DNA from: Mesoflavibacter zeaxanthinifaciens DSM 18436
GTDB lineage: Bacteria; Bacteroidota; Bacteroidia; Flavobacteriales; Flavobacteriaceae
Assembly: GCF_000422365.1 (NCBI RefSeq)
Contig: NZ_AULQ01000002.1
Span: 124,001-188,000 of the forward strand
DNA: 64,000 bases
Direction of reading: 5' to 3'
Shown here: positions 36,798 through 45,293 of the stretch, one piece after another
Layout: each line of letters opens with the position of its first letter
Numbering within the stretch: the stretch's first letter is position 1
Translations under genes and position numbers: made by a program
Notes under the pieces: model-generated
Told to the model about the DNA's origin: nothing
The model's database searches: none
Seen by the model: only the letters and a program-made list of their open reading frames with translations

Positions 36798-37244
36798 TTA
36801 GTCTTTATTTGCACATACCATATATAAATAATAATATCCATCATAAGAATACATTCTTTTTCCTGGGGCTTTTATTCTTTTGTTTTGGTTTTTTTCAAAA
36901 TGAGAATTCATATATTTTTCAATATAATACTCTTCTAGTTTTGAAACAAAAGTTGGGCTTGTTGATTTATAAAGTAAATACATAAATGAGTAATTATTTC
37001 TATAATCTCTTTTATCACTCCTTATATATGTATCTCCTGTTTTACCAATTTTAAAAATATCATGATGAGGAATTATATTGTTAATACTTTGGGTTATTTG
37101 AGATTTTAAACCAACTGAAATTCTTCCTGTTTGACACCAAGATTCTTCAATAATAGGTTTTGTTCCAGACCAAAAGTTTTTCCAAAACCTATTCCATTCA
37201 GTTTCCATTTGAGACAAGTGAGTACGTGTAGATTTCTTTCCCAT
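36798..37244 (-). CDS. Small GIY-YIG-like protein (possible nuclease)
   Basis: 148 residues starting at an ATG. The central stretch HDIFKIGKTGDTYIRSDKRD followed by YSFMYLLYKSTSPTFVSKLE resembles the core of a GIY-YIG nuclease: a KIGKTG strand, a basic helix with Arg, a second strand, and a Glu-bearing helix. The tyrosine triad at the very start is not exact (FKIG instead of YVG), so the assignment is tentative. It is divergent from the helicase-nuclease gene with a 140-base shared leader, an arrangement common in defence loci. Confidence 0.45.
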   Translation of the reverse strand: MGKKSTRTHLSQMETEWNRFWKNFWSGTKPIIEESWCQTGRISVGLKSQITQSINNIIPHHDIFKIGKTGDTYIRSDKRDYRNNYSFMYLLYKSTSPTFVSKLEEYYIEKYMNSHFEKNQNKRIKAPGKRMYSYDGYYYLYMVCANKD

Positions 37245-37384
37245 AAATTAAAATTATTGAAAATAAAGATATTAAAAACAAATCAATTATAATGATAGGT
37301 AGTAAAATAAAATCCATATATAAAGAGAGTAAGAAATAAATTGAATTAAAAATCATATCTTTAAAAATCAAATAACGGTATAGT

Positions 37385-39883
37385 ATGAATTTTTTTGCAC
37401 AAAAAAATAAAACTTTAAAAAAACGACAATTAGAAATAGAACCTCTTAAACTTTATGATTCTTTGTCAAAAGATGAGTTATATGGATATTTAAGAGGAGT
37501 GCAAGAAGAAGTTTTAAAAGAATGGCACAAGAGAAGAGAAGAAAATGAGCTTCTAATAAAAATGAACACTGGAGCAGGTAAAACCCTTGTGGGTTTATTA
37601 ATTCTATATTCTAAAATGTTAGAACATAATAAACCTGTTGTTTATTTGTGTCCTGATAATCAACTTTTAAATCAAGTAATAGAGCAGTCTAAAAATTATA
37701 ACATTCCTACATCAATTATTGATGAAAAGAATGATTTTCCTGAGTCCTTTCTTAATGCAGAATCTGTATTAATTACCACAATAAACAAAATGTTCAATGG
37801 AAAGAATATTTTTGACAGAGACAAAATAAAGCCTATAGGATTAGTAATTGATGATGCACATAGATGTGTTGAAAAAGTTAAAGATAACTTTACAGTAAAA
37901 ATACCCTCTGATCATGAATTATATTCAAAATTAATAAAGCTATTTAAAATTGATTTAAAGAAACAATCAATGGGTAGTTTTGAAGCAATTAAATCTTCTG
38001 TTCCTCATTATTATATGAAGGTTCCTTTTTGGAGTTGGTTAGACAATATAGATAACGTAACAAGCCTTTTAGTTAATTACATTGATGAAAAAGAAACATT
38101 ACTTTTTAAATGGGATTTAATGCAAAACAACCTATTACAATATGAAATGTATTTTAATGCTCAAAGGGTGGAAATTTGCCCTATGATATCTTTTTCACAA
38201 AATATAATTACATACAACTCGACAAAATTTAAATATGCTCTCTCAGCAACTTTTGTTAATGATTCTTCAATACTAAAAGATTTAAATTTTTCAATCGAAT
38301 CATTATTAAACCCAATAGTCCCAAGAGATAGAAAGGATTATGGGCAAAGATTAATATTAGCTCCTAAAAGGTATTATAATAATATCTCTAATAAGGATCA
38401 GTTAAATATTTTAGATAAACATATAAAAAATGATCAAAATGTTGTTGTTCTAGTTCCAAGTTGGAAGGTTGCTGATGAGTGGGAGAAAATAGGTGCAGAA
38501 ATTGCCAGAACTGAAAATATAAGCGATATAATAGAAAAACTGAAATCCTCTAGAGGTAATTTTGTAGTGTTTGTTAACAGATATGAAGGTATTGATTTAA
38601 GCGGAGATTCTTGTAATGTCCTTGTTATACATGACCATCCAAAATTTAAGTTTATTAGAGACCAATACTTTGAAGATATTCATCATGAAACAAGCGCAAA
38701 TATTATAGCACAAACCATTGAGCAAGGAATGGGTAGAAGTGTAAGATCTAGTAACGATTATAGTATTATATATTTAATGGGAAGGCATATTTTGAGATTT
38801 CTTCGCCAAAAACGTAATTTAGAGTTTTTTAATTCGCATACAAAAACCCAACTAGAATTAGGTCTTTCATTAATGGAAGGACAAAAACTAGATGATGAAA
38901 ATGTAGTAGACAAAATTGTTGAGATTGGTAATTATTGTTTAAATCAAGATGAAGATTGGAAAAGCTATTATCAAAATTTTATGGACGAGAATCTAGAAAA
39001 AAATTCGCTATCAAGGACTAAAAAATTAAAAGTTTTTAATAGCGAAAAAAATGCAATTTTAAAATTTATACAAGGTGAATATCAATCTGCCTTAAAAATT
39101 GCTAAAGAAATGATGAATGATGAAACTACACCTATTGAAAAAGCTTGGTATTATCAAATTTTTGCTAATATTATTTATCCTCAAGATAAAAATCAATCAA
39201 ATGATTATCTCATAAAATCTAAAGCAATTACTTCAAGAATGCCCTTGCCTTTTTTATCTAATAAAAAATGGAAACTTCAAAAAATTCCTGATCAATTTTC
39301 TAATGCTTTAAATTTTATACATTCATTTTCATCTATCAATGACTTACTTTTATATATAACAGAAATTAATAATAACTTGATTTACGACCCTAATAATGAA
39401 GCTGAAGATTTTGAAAATGCACTTAATAGATTAGGAAAATTACTAGGTTTTATGTCATCACGTCCAGAAAAAGAAATAAATGAAGGGCCTGATGTTTTAT
39501 GGGGTTCTAATGATGTATATTTGATTTTAGAAGCCAAATCTGAAAAACTCGAAACAAATAAAGTATCTAAATCTGATGTTGAACAGTTATATCATTCATT
39601 TGAATGGTTTAAAGGAAAGTACATATATGAAGGTCAAATTTTTGGAGTTAGTTGGCAACCAAACCCTATAAAACATAATGATGTAGCAGTTAATAATAAT
39701 ATTAAAGTTTTAGATAATAAAAAACTTAATGAATTAAGGAATTCTTTGTCTATTTTATATAACTTCTTTGCTAGTCAAAATAATATAAAAAAAATTAGTG
39801 AGGAAAACCTTAAAATTGAATACAATAAACTAGGTATAAACGCTTTACAATTTATTAATCGTTATCTTAAAGATATTAAATAG
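37385..39883 (+). CDS. SF2 DEAD/DEAH-type helicase with C-terminal PD-(D/E)xK-like nuclease domain
   Basis: 832 residues. Walker A is MNTGAGKTL (60-68), motif II is VIDDAHRC (DDAH at 156-159), and late helicase motifs include FVVFVNRYEGIDLSGDSCNV and motif VI EQGMGRSVRSS. After a helical middle region, residues about 700-720 read EGPDVLWGSNDVYLILEAKS, a spaced D then E-x-K pattern of restriction-type nucleases. The fusion and its setting beside a deaminase cassette and a GIY-YIG-like gene suggest a phage-defence role. I cannot match it to a named system. Base composition is strongly AT-rich. Confidence 0.75.
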   Translation: MNFFAQKNKTLKKRQLEIEPLKLYDSLSKDELYGYLRGVQEEVLKEWHKRREENELLIKMNTGAGKTLVGLLILYSKMLEHNKPVVYLCPDNQLLNQVIEQSKNYNIPTSIIDEKNDFPESFLNAESVLITTINKMFNGKNIFDRDKIKPIGLVIDDAHRCVEKVKDNFTVKIPSDHELYSKLIKLFKIDLKKQSMGSFEAIKSSVPHYYMKVPFWSWLDNIDNVTSLLVNYIDEKETLLFKWDLMQNNLLQYEMYFNAQRVEICPMISFSQNIITYNSTKFKYALSATFVNDSSILKDLNFSIESLLNPIVPRDRKDYGQRLILAPKRYYNNISNKDQLNILDKHIKNDQNVVVLVPSWKVADEWEKIGAEIARTENISDIIEKLKSSRGNFVVFVNRYEGIDLSGDSCNVLVIHDHPKFKFIRDQYFEDIHHETSANIIAQTIEQGMGRSVRSSNDYSIIYLMGRHILRFLRQKRNLEFFNSHTKTQLELGLSLMEGQKLDDENVVDKIVEIGNYCLNQDEDWKSYYQNFMDENLEKNSLSRTKKLKVFNSEKNAILKFIQGEYQSALKIAKEMMNDETTPIEKAWYYQIFANIIYPQDKNQSNDYLIKSKAITSRMPLPFLSNKKWKLQKIPDQFSNALNFIHSFSSINDLLLYITEINNNLIYDPNNEAEDFENALNRLGKLLGFMSSRPEKEINEGPDVLWGSNDVYLILEAKSEKLETNKVSKSDVEQLYHSFEWFKGKYIYEGQIFGVSWQPNPIKHNDVAVNNNIKVLDNKKLNELRNSLSILYNFFASQNNIKKISEENLKIEYNKLGINALQFINRYLKDIK

Positions 39884-40041
39884 TTGAGAAAAAGAAAGTT
39901 GCCATATCACGTAAGATATATAATATATTTGTTTAAATGCCTATGGTATTATGTCTTATTTCCTATTGGAGTTGAACAGGATGAGTTTTCAAAAAACTTT
40001 TTTGGGGATAAGAACAAAGATTCTAAATAAAACCTCCTTTC

Positions 40042-40064
40042 AAAAAAACACCATAAGGTGTTTT
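40042..40064 (-). terminator. Terminator of the RNase H-like/XRE unit
   Basis: AAAACACC (40045-40052), loop ATAA, GGTGTTTT (40057-40064); on the minus strand a run of seven T follows. It overlaps the stop of the gene ending at 40063. Confidence 0.75.
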
Positions 40065-40605
40065 AATTTTCCATATAAAAATGGGTTACTCCAAGTGAGA
40101 CTGCATCAAAAGCTCCCGCCATATACTTTTCCGATTCACTGGTCTTTCGTGGAGTCATAAGCTTGTGTTCCATATTTTTTACATTTTCGGCAATTACGCA
40201 GGCAATCTCATATTTGGTATGTGCATTAAAGTTACTAAACACATAACGTATATGAGAGCGAGCATAAGAATAGGTTTTTAAGTGTTTTGTGTGTGCATAC
40301 TGAGAAATGGTATCAATCATTTTCTGAATACGTTTTGACTTTCGAGAACCAATACCCTTGTAATCTTCTACAACAATAATTTTTGGCTCATAGTAATTTA
40401 TAATCTCTCGGATGCGTTTCATTGCCAGTCTGTTTGAAACTGGCTTGACCTGAACCACTCTTGAGCTCAAGACGGTGAGCGCACTGCTCATAACAGCAAA
40501 GCCAAAACCGATGGCGTTTGGATAAATACTGAGTACTATTTGTTCTCTATCAGAAGTTTTATCCTTAAGCGTCATACAGTTTTTCTTGGCTAAGATGGTT
40601 GACAA
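40063..40605 (-). CDS. RNase H-fold (RuvC-like) protein of a mobile-element family
   Basis: 180 residues. The order of elements is that of an RNase H/RuvC fold: a first strand LSIYPNAIGFGFAVMSS, a second strand ending in acid IIVVEDYKGIGSRKSKRI, and a late AGAFDAVSLGVTHFY helix with Asp. The first motif has Tyr-Pro-Asn where resolvases have Asp-Pro-Gly, so activity may be lost or altered. ATG at 40605 overlaps the upstream XRE gene by 41 bases; Met11 is an alternative start. It may process or bind branched DNA for the element; that is inference. Confidence 0.55.
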   Translation of the reverse strand: MSTILAKKNCMTLKDKTSDREQIVLSIYPNAIGFGFAVMSSALTVLSSRVVQVKPVSNRLAMKRIREIINYYEPKIIVVEDYKGIGSRKSKRIQKMIDTISQYAHTKHLKTYSYARSHIRYVFSNFNAHTKYEIACVIAENVKNMEHKLMTPRKTSESEKYMAGAFDAVSLGVTHFYMEN

Positions 40606-40912
40606 TTGCCTGTATATATGCTATACTATTAATACTCTTCAGGGTATGCTTGGGATTGTTCTGAGTATGGAGTAGTGCACTTCGGCGTATCAGTTGTTTC
40701 CGTATGTTCTTTAGTTGAGGCGACAGGAGTTCTGATATCGGTACTCCGAAGAGGATATGGTACATCAATAATATTTCTGGGGTTGGACTTCGTTTTCCAG
40801 TCTCATATCGATTGAGATTGCCTTTGTCTATGTTCAGCAAAAAGGCAACATCCTGTTGCGTGACATCGGCATCGGTACGAATCTGCTTTAAGAGATGTGT
40901 TGGTTTATTCAT
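40565..40912 (-). CDS. XRE-family transcriptional regulator
   Basis: 115 residues with an HTH at about 5-60: LLKQIRTDADVTQQDVAFLL then NIDKGNLNRYETGKRSPTPE, a classic XRE/Cro pattern. The remainder has no clear ligand domain. It overlaps the RNase H-like gene by 41 bases. A terminator-like hairpin ends 7 bases before its ATG and a 24-bp perfect palindrome lies about 95 bases upstream, so it is probably autoregulated or attenuated. It is a candidate master regulator of the island. Confidence 0.88.
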   Translation of the reverse strand: MNKPTHLLKQIRTDADVTQQDVAFLLNIDKGNLNRYETGKRSPTPEILLMYHILFGVPISELLSPQLKNIRKQLIRRSALLHTQNNPKHTLKSINSIAYIQAIVNHLSQEKLYDA

Positions 40913-40914
40913 AT

Positions 40915-40956
40915 AAAAAGATAAGGCGGTGAGGGTTAATCTCTCACCGCCTTATC
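40915..40956 (-). terminator. GC-rich hairpin plus T-run just before the XRE start
   Basis: GATAAGGCGGTGAG (40920-40933) pairs perfectly with its complement at 40943-40956 around a 9-base loop. On the minus strand TTTTTAT follows and then the XRE ATG at 40912. It has the form of an intrinsic terminator placed directly before a start codon, which suggests attenuation or the end of an upstream transcript. Confidence 0.6.
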
Positions 40957-41004
40957 CATTTTAAAAAATCTCACCAGATAGCAAAAGACGTTACTATGAC
41001 GTGT

Positions 41005-41028
41005 AAAATTGTCCATATGGACAATTTT
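41005..41028. promoter_or_regulatory. 24-bp perfect palindrome, candidate operator
   Basis: Half-site AAAATTGTCCAT is followed without spacer by its exact complement. A perfect, spacer-free dyad of this length upstream of an XRE repressor gene is typical of a dimer-binding operator. It is too tight to fold as a normal hairpin loop. Confidence 0.5.
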
Positions 41029-41328
41029 TTTCGCGGTCGTACAACATTCTGTGAAAAAGATGTGTATACTGTGGTACGACTAATATGTTATGAATAAACA
41101 GCTTTTAATAAGCTTTTGAATCACTACGAATGCATGGTTCTAAATGAGCCACATTTAGCGTTTAGCATCCAATTGAAAAACGCATGAAAACACCCTTTAA
41201 AGTAGAATAGGTTTTGTTAGTTCTATATCTGTTTTAATAAAGTAGCATCTGCCTTTATTGAAATAAAGGCTCAGGGTACTTCTTTGAATACAGTAATAGT
41301 AAAAATAATTTCAATATGAATTTCTATT

Positions 41329-41601
41329 TTATTCAATAACGGTACGTTTGCCCACATACCCTGCCTTTTCTAAAATTTGAAACGACCTTGCTAATATTTG
41401 CTTTACACGAGTGGCAGATATATCAAAGTGTTCTGCAACTTCAGAAAAATTCTTTCCCTCTTCCAACTGTAAACGTAACATCTCAAAATATCGTTCGCTT
41501 AAAAGTTCTTCAAATGCTTTTTTGTATCGGTTAAAAACATCTTTTGAAATTTCGTAGTCCTTGATAGTCATAAGGTGTATTATAATCAAGATTTGATGCA
41601 T
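41329..41601 (-). CDS. Sigma-70 region 4-like HTH protein
   Basis: 90 residues. The C-terminal half is an HTH of sigma region 4 type: LEEGKNFSEVAEHFDISATR then VKQILARSFQILEKAGY. No region 2 is present, so it cannot be a normal sigma factor; small region-4-only proteins are common in mobile elements as DNA-binding regulators. ATG at 41601 is used, but Met11 (MTIKDYE) is an equally good start. It ends the leftward run of the recombinase and replication-O-like genes, 10 bases downstream of the latter. Confidence 0.7.
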   Translation of the reverse strand: MHQILIIIHLMTIKDYEISKDVFNRYKKAFEELLSERYFEMLRLQLEEGKNFSEVAEHFDISATRVKQILARSFQILEKAGYVGKRTVIE

Positions 41602-41611
41602 AGAAAAGCAC

Positions 41612-42112
41612 CTATTTTCGTTTGCTTAAGATATCTTGAATGCGTTCCCAGTCCGATTGTCGTCCGAGTTGAGATAACTTCTTTTGTCTGTTTAGTTTTG
41701 TACCTTTAGTTTTGTTATATGCCTTATTTTGCATAGGTTGACGCTTCTGTTTGCCTACCTTTTGGGCGTTTTTTGCACATCTTTTAAAACAAGGTGCGTA
41801 ATAGATGCGTGTCTTTCCCTTGCGCTCTTGAGGTGTGTGGAGCAGGTTTCCATGATAGTCTGTAATACGAATGAGCTGTTTGAGAATTAGGGATTGCACC
41901 GTATCGGGAATGGATCGTAGGGAAACGCCCGTGTTATTGTGGAACTGTCTGTAGGTAATGCGGTCTCTTTCTTTGCGCTTTCCGTTTTTGAGTACCCAAC
42001 CGTAGGTCTTGCGGATGATGTGCAGTAGCATTTTCAATTCTGAAAAGGTCAGCTCTGTCAGGTGGACATCAAACACTTCGTTAGGCGTTTGGGTCGTCTG
42101 TTTGTAGCGCAT
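41612..42112 (-). CDS. Replication protein O-like winged-helix protein
   Basis: 166 residues. The N-terminal 95 residues resemble the N-terminal DNA-binding domain of phage replication protein O: LTELTFSELKMLLHIIRKTY, GKRKERDRITYRQF, TGVSLRSIPDTVQSLILKQL. The C-terminal tail is Lys/Arg/Gln-rich. It overlaps the serine-recombinase gene by 32 bases, hence coupled translation. A role in replicating the excised element or in regulation is likely; no helicase-loader gene is visible beside it. Confidence 0.65.
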   Translation of the reverse strand: MRYKQTTQTPNEVFDVHLTELTFSELKMLLHIIRKTYGWVLKNGKRKERDRITYRQFHNNTGVSLRSIPDTVQSLILKQLIRITDYHGNLLHTPQERKGKTRIYYAPCFKRCAKNAQKVGKQKRQPMQNKAYNKTKGTKLNRQKKLSQLGRQSDWERIQDILSKRK

Positions 42113-43706
42113 AGTAGTCTTTTGCAGAATTAATTTTCTCTAAAGTAGAGGCACAACCGCAGAGAAACTTGTAAAACAGCTTTATTTGCTCTTTATTCAT
42201 TGGCTTTGGAACGACAGATGACGTATTTTTGTCCGAATAGACAATTTTACCATACAATATTCGTTGACCGTCCCGTTCTGGGGCGCTTGATGATAAAGTG
42301 TCCCTAAAAGCTAGTTCTCGATATGGAGAAACCATTGTAAAACTTAGCTTTCTTTGATTTGCGGTAAGGTTCGAGGTTACTATTTCCAGTAATTCCCGTT
42401 TTTCTTCTACAATCCCTGAATTGTATATATTTATTGGGCTTTTACAAAGTTCGAGGAAATTGTCTATCTCTTCTAAAATTTGATCTTTGGAGCTTGAGAG
42501 TTGATTCTTTTTAGCTTTATTTTCCTGTAATTCCAAAAGAATTTTGGCTCTTTGTTTGTTATAACGATTTTTATCAATTACATCTTCCAAATACATATCA
42601 ATTAGCTTTTGTTCTTTAGATTCTAGCTGACCTATCTTTAATGTAATCCCTTGAGCGATGTTTTCTTGTGTATTCACCCAATCATTTTTACTTTCTGTAT
42701 GGACTTCTTTTAGAGTTTGAATTTCTTTATCGCTCAAAGAAATCGTTTTCAGAATATTTTTAACATGGTGCTCCACCAAATCTTCTCTAATACTTTTTGT
42801 AGGACACCCTTTAGTCGCACACCTGTAATAGACACAGCCCTTTTGCATCTCACCAGACATTATGTAATTACAGAGTTCACAACGAATTTTTTTTCTGAAC
42901 AAGTAATTATGAATCATTCCCTTACTGGTCAGCCTTCCTTCGATTTTTAATTGAGCTTGTTTAAATACACGAGGGTCAATGATAGGGGTATGATTTCCTC
43001 TATATGTTTTTCCTTTAATTTTTATAAGCCCAATATAAAATGGATTTTTGAGTATCCTTAAAATTCCATTTTTACAGACACGCTTATTCCTCTTATTCTT
43101 TAAGCCAAGAGCTTCCATCTTTTTTGATAAAGCTTTTGCATTATATTCTCCTTGAACATAAAGATTGAAAAGTTGTTGTATTAAATCTGCTTGTTCATGA
43201 TTAATTGTCTTGATCTTCCCTTTTCCATTGTCGTTATATCCAATAGGTGCTTCCCACGGATAGTATCCTTGTTTTAGTCTACCATACATCCCTTTAATGG
43301 TTTCTTGGCGTAAATTCCTAATATAATCAGATGCCATAACAGCTTGAATATCTGCCGACAATCTACCACTTCGTTCATTTAAATTAAGACTCTCATGAGC
43401 AAAAAACACATCAATATTCATATCGATAAGGTCGCCAATATTTGCCCAATCGTGAAGGTTTCTGGCACTTCGATCTATTTTGTGAATTATAACACCATCT
43501 GCTTTATAATCCTTCAGATTCTGCATCATTTTTTCAAATAAGGGACGCCCTTTCTTTGCAGCGGTCTTATTTTCTTCATAGATGTGAATAATATTCAGTT
43601 TATTTTTTTCTGCGAATTCTTTGATGATACGTTTTTGTTCAATCAATGAAGTTCCTTCTTTTTGTTTTACGTCTGATACACGAATGTATCCATATACTTG
43701 TTTCAT
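42081..43706 (-). CDS. Large serine recombinase (integrase of the island)
   Basis: 541 residues. Resolvase domain 1 to about 145 with YGYIRVSD (catalytic Ser11), a recombinase domain about 155-260 (GYYPWEAPIGYNDNGKGKIK), a zinc ribbon near 275-305 with CELC and a later Cys pair, and a coiled-coil C-terminal part. This is the architecture of phage-type large serine integrases, which join attP to attB. It leads the leftward set recombinase, O-like, sigma-like. The attachment site is not identified; the dprA break is the only visible candidate. Confidence 0.93.
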   Translation of the reverse strand: MKQVYGYIRVSDVKQKEGTSLIEQKRIIKEFAEKNKLNIIHIYEENKTAAKKGRPLFEKMMQNLKDYKADGVIIHKIDRSARNLHDWANIGDLIDMNIDVFFAHESLNLNERSGRLSADIQAVMASDYIRNLRQETIKGMYGRLKQGYYPWEAPIGYNDNGKGKIKTINHEQADLIQQLFNLYVQGEYNAKALSKKMEALGLKNKRNKRVCKNGILRILKNPFYIGLIKIKGKTYRGNHTPIIDPRVFKQAQLKIEGRLTSKGMIHNYLFRKKIRCELCNYIMSGEMQKGCVYYRCATKGCPTKSIREDLVEHHVKNILKTISLSDKEIQTLKEVHTESKNDWVNTQENIAQGITLKIGQLESKEQKLIDMYLEDVIDKNRYNKQRAKILLELQENKAKKNQLSSSKDQILEEIDNFLELCKSPINIYNSGIVEEKRELLEIVTSNLTANQRKLSFTMVSPYRELAFRDTLSSSAPERDGQRILYGKIVYSDKNTSSVVPKPMNKEQIKLFYKFLCGCASTLEKINSAKDYYALQTDDPNA

Positions 43707-43766
43707 AATAATTTGTAGTTGAGGCGAATAATTAATACACTTTAAGTGTAACTGAAGACTATTTTT

Positions 43767-43955
43767 TTAGTCAAGAAGCTTTTTACGGTTATTGATTTTT
43801 TCAGCTAGATTAATATATCTCAAGAAATTTAGCTCAGCTTGCTTTTGCTGTTCTTCATCTCTCTTGCTACATATATTTCTTATAAAATTGCTAATAACTT
43901 TACTGTTGTTTGTATTCATAACAAAACGATAATAACTCCCCATTTTAAACTCCAA
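43767..43955 (-). CDS. Small hypothetical protein before the recombinase
   Basis: 62 residues, basic and helical, for example ISNFIRNICSKRDEEQQKQA. It is leftward, 60 bases upstream of the recombinase. Met5 is an alternative start. No family recognised. Its place suggests a helper or regulator of the recombinase, such as a directionality factor, but nothing in the sequence proves that. Confidence 0.4.
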   Translation of the reverse strand: MEFKMGSYYRFVMNTNNSKVISNFIRNICSKRDEEQQKQAELNFLRYINLAEKINNRKKLLD

Positions 43956-44027
43956 AAGACGTGAATATGTATGGCTCTACATTATCATGCCTTTTGTGTT
44001 TTGGTGGGCTTGTCATACTAGCTTTGT

Positions 44028-45224
44028 ATGCTCAATGAATACAAAAACAAAGACGTCAGTTATTTCGCCAAGACCAATTTTAGGGAAGAAGGTCAGCTCT
44101 TCGGTATCTATCAAAAGGATAGATTGCTCCATACCTATATACTTGGAAAAACAGGTGTTGGTAAAACCAACTTACTAACGACACTCATTTTACAGGATAT
44201 CATTCACGGACGAGCAGTCTGTGTTTTTGATGTGCATGGGGATCTTATAAATATGATTCTTGCACATATCCCAAAATCAAGAGAACAAGATCTTATCCAT
44301 CTTGATATTCCCAATCCCAATATGCACTATCGCTATAACCCCTTAAAACGAGTGTCATATGAAAAACGCTCATTAGTCGCTTCTGGAATACTGGACACCT
44401 TCAAGAAACTTTGGAAAGGTGCTTGGGGAGTGAAATTAGAACATATTTTACGATATATCCTTCTGACCTTATTAGACCAGGAGAAAGCAGATTTTACCGA
44501 TATTATCAGAATCATTCATGATGTATCCTTTCGTAAGCAGTGTATCAATAATATCGTCAACGACGATGTAAAACGATTTTGGGATAAAGAATTTGAAAAA
44601 TACACAAAAACCGACATCATTCCCATTCTAAACAAAGTTGGTGCCTTTTTGGTGCATCCAGCAATTAAGCGGTTCTTGATCCAGAATGAACATGAGATAT
44701 CGCTTCGTCATGCCATGGATAATAATAAAATAGTACTGGTTAATCTGAACAAAGGAAGTCTGGGTGTCGACACCTCACATATCATCGGTTCCCTATTGCT
44801 TAATTCCATCATGAACGCTGCATTCTCTCGAATCGATATAGCAGAAGACAATCGAAAACCTGTAGCGGTTTTTTTGGATGAGTTCCAAAATTATACCACC
44901 CAGTCCATCGCTTCCATGCTTTCCGAGTTGCGGAAGTTTAAGGTGTTGCTGGTTATGGCACACCAATACCTGCATCAATTGGATGCCGATATCAGAAATG
45001 CTGTATTGGGTAATGTAGGGACTATTATTTCCTTTAGAACTGGACAGGCAGATGCCAAATATCTTGAGCAGATATTTATACCTGAATTTGTAGCTTCTGA
45101 TTTTACCAATCTTGAAAATTTTGACATCTACTTAAAGCTTATGATAGATGGAAAACCAAGCAAAGGATTCTCCGCAACTTGCATACACTACAAATCTGTG
45201 TTGTTTTTGGATTTCCCGCCATAA
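44028..45224 (+). CDS. TraG/VirD4-like (HerA-type) DNA-transfer ATPase
   Basis: 398 residues. Walker A GKTGVGKTNLL (40-50), the DVHGDL motif near 66, Walker B VAVFLDEFQNYT near 282, and the late phrase KVLLVMAHQYLHQLD that matches the TraM-recognition region of type IV coupling proteins. No transmembrane segments are present at the N-terminus, so it is a soluble short form. It should pump or position DNA for transfer or packaging. It is divergent from the recombinase side and leads a rightward gene run. Confidence 0.82.
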   Translation: MLNEYKNKDVSYFAKTNFREEGQLFGIYQKDRLLHTYILGKTGVGKTNLLTTLILQDIIHGRAVCVFDVHGDLINMILAHIPKSREQDLIHLDIPNPNMHYRYNPLKRVSYEKRSLVASGILDTFKKLWKGAWGVKLEHILRYILLTLLDQEKADFTDIIRIIHDVSFRKQCINNIVNDDVKRFWDKEFEKYTKTDIIPILNKVGAFLVHPAIKRFLIQNEHEISLRHAMDNNKIVLVNLNKGSLGVDTSHIIGSLLLNSIMNAAFSRIDIAEDNRKPVAVFLDEFQNYTTQSIASMLSELRKFKVLLVMAHQYLHQLDADIRNAVLGNVGTIISFRTGQADAKYLEQIFIPEFVASDFTNLENFDIYLKLMIDGKPSKGFSATCIHYKSVLFLDFPP

Positions 45225-45293
45225 TCCCGTCTTTTTTAAAAGTTGTGCTTGGTTCATACTGCACCCAAAGTATGAACCTTAAACAGAATATTT

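Larger units (their letters stand above)
40913..41328. other. 416-base regulatory region with several strong palindromes
   Basis: No gene recognised. From left to right: the 14-bp GC-rich hairpin (40920-40956), the 24-bp palindrome (41005-41028), an inverted repeat GTCGTACAACA/TGTGGTACGAC (41036-41046 and 41070-41080), and a small hairpin GCCTTTAT-TGAA-ATAAAGGC (41251-41270). A non-coding RNA running leftward and ending at the first hairpin is possible. Confidence 0.5.

Noticed and set aside
39951-40160. Rightward 69-codon frame across the end of the RNase H-like gene
   Set aside because: It runs antisense through a better-supported gene and a terminator and has no recognisable features.
40915-40956. 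Calling the hairpin before the XRE gene a riboswitch
   Set aside because: It is a single simple stem with a T-run and shows none of the multi-helix features of known riboswitches; terminator or attenuator is enough.
44019-44026. TAGCTTTG, a perfect match to the Bacteroidetes -7 consensus, beside the TraG-like start
   Set aside because: It ends only one base before the ATG at 44028, so transcription would begin inside the gene, and no TTG lies at the right spacing. Probably chance.
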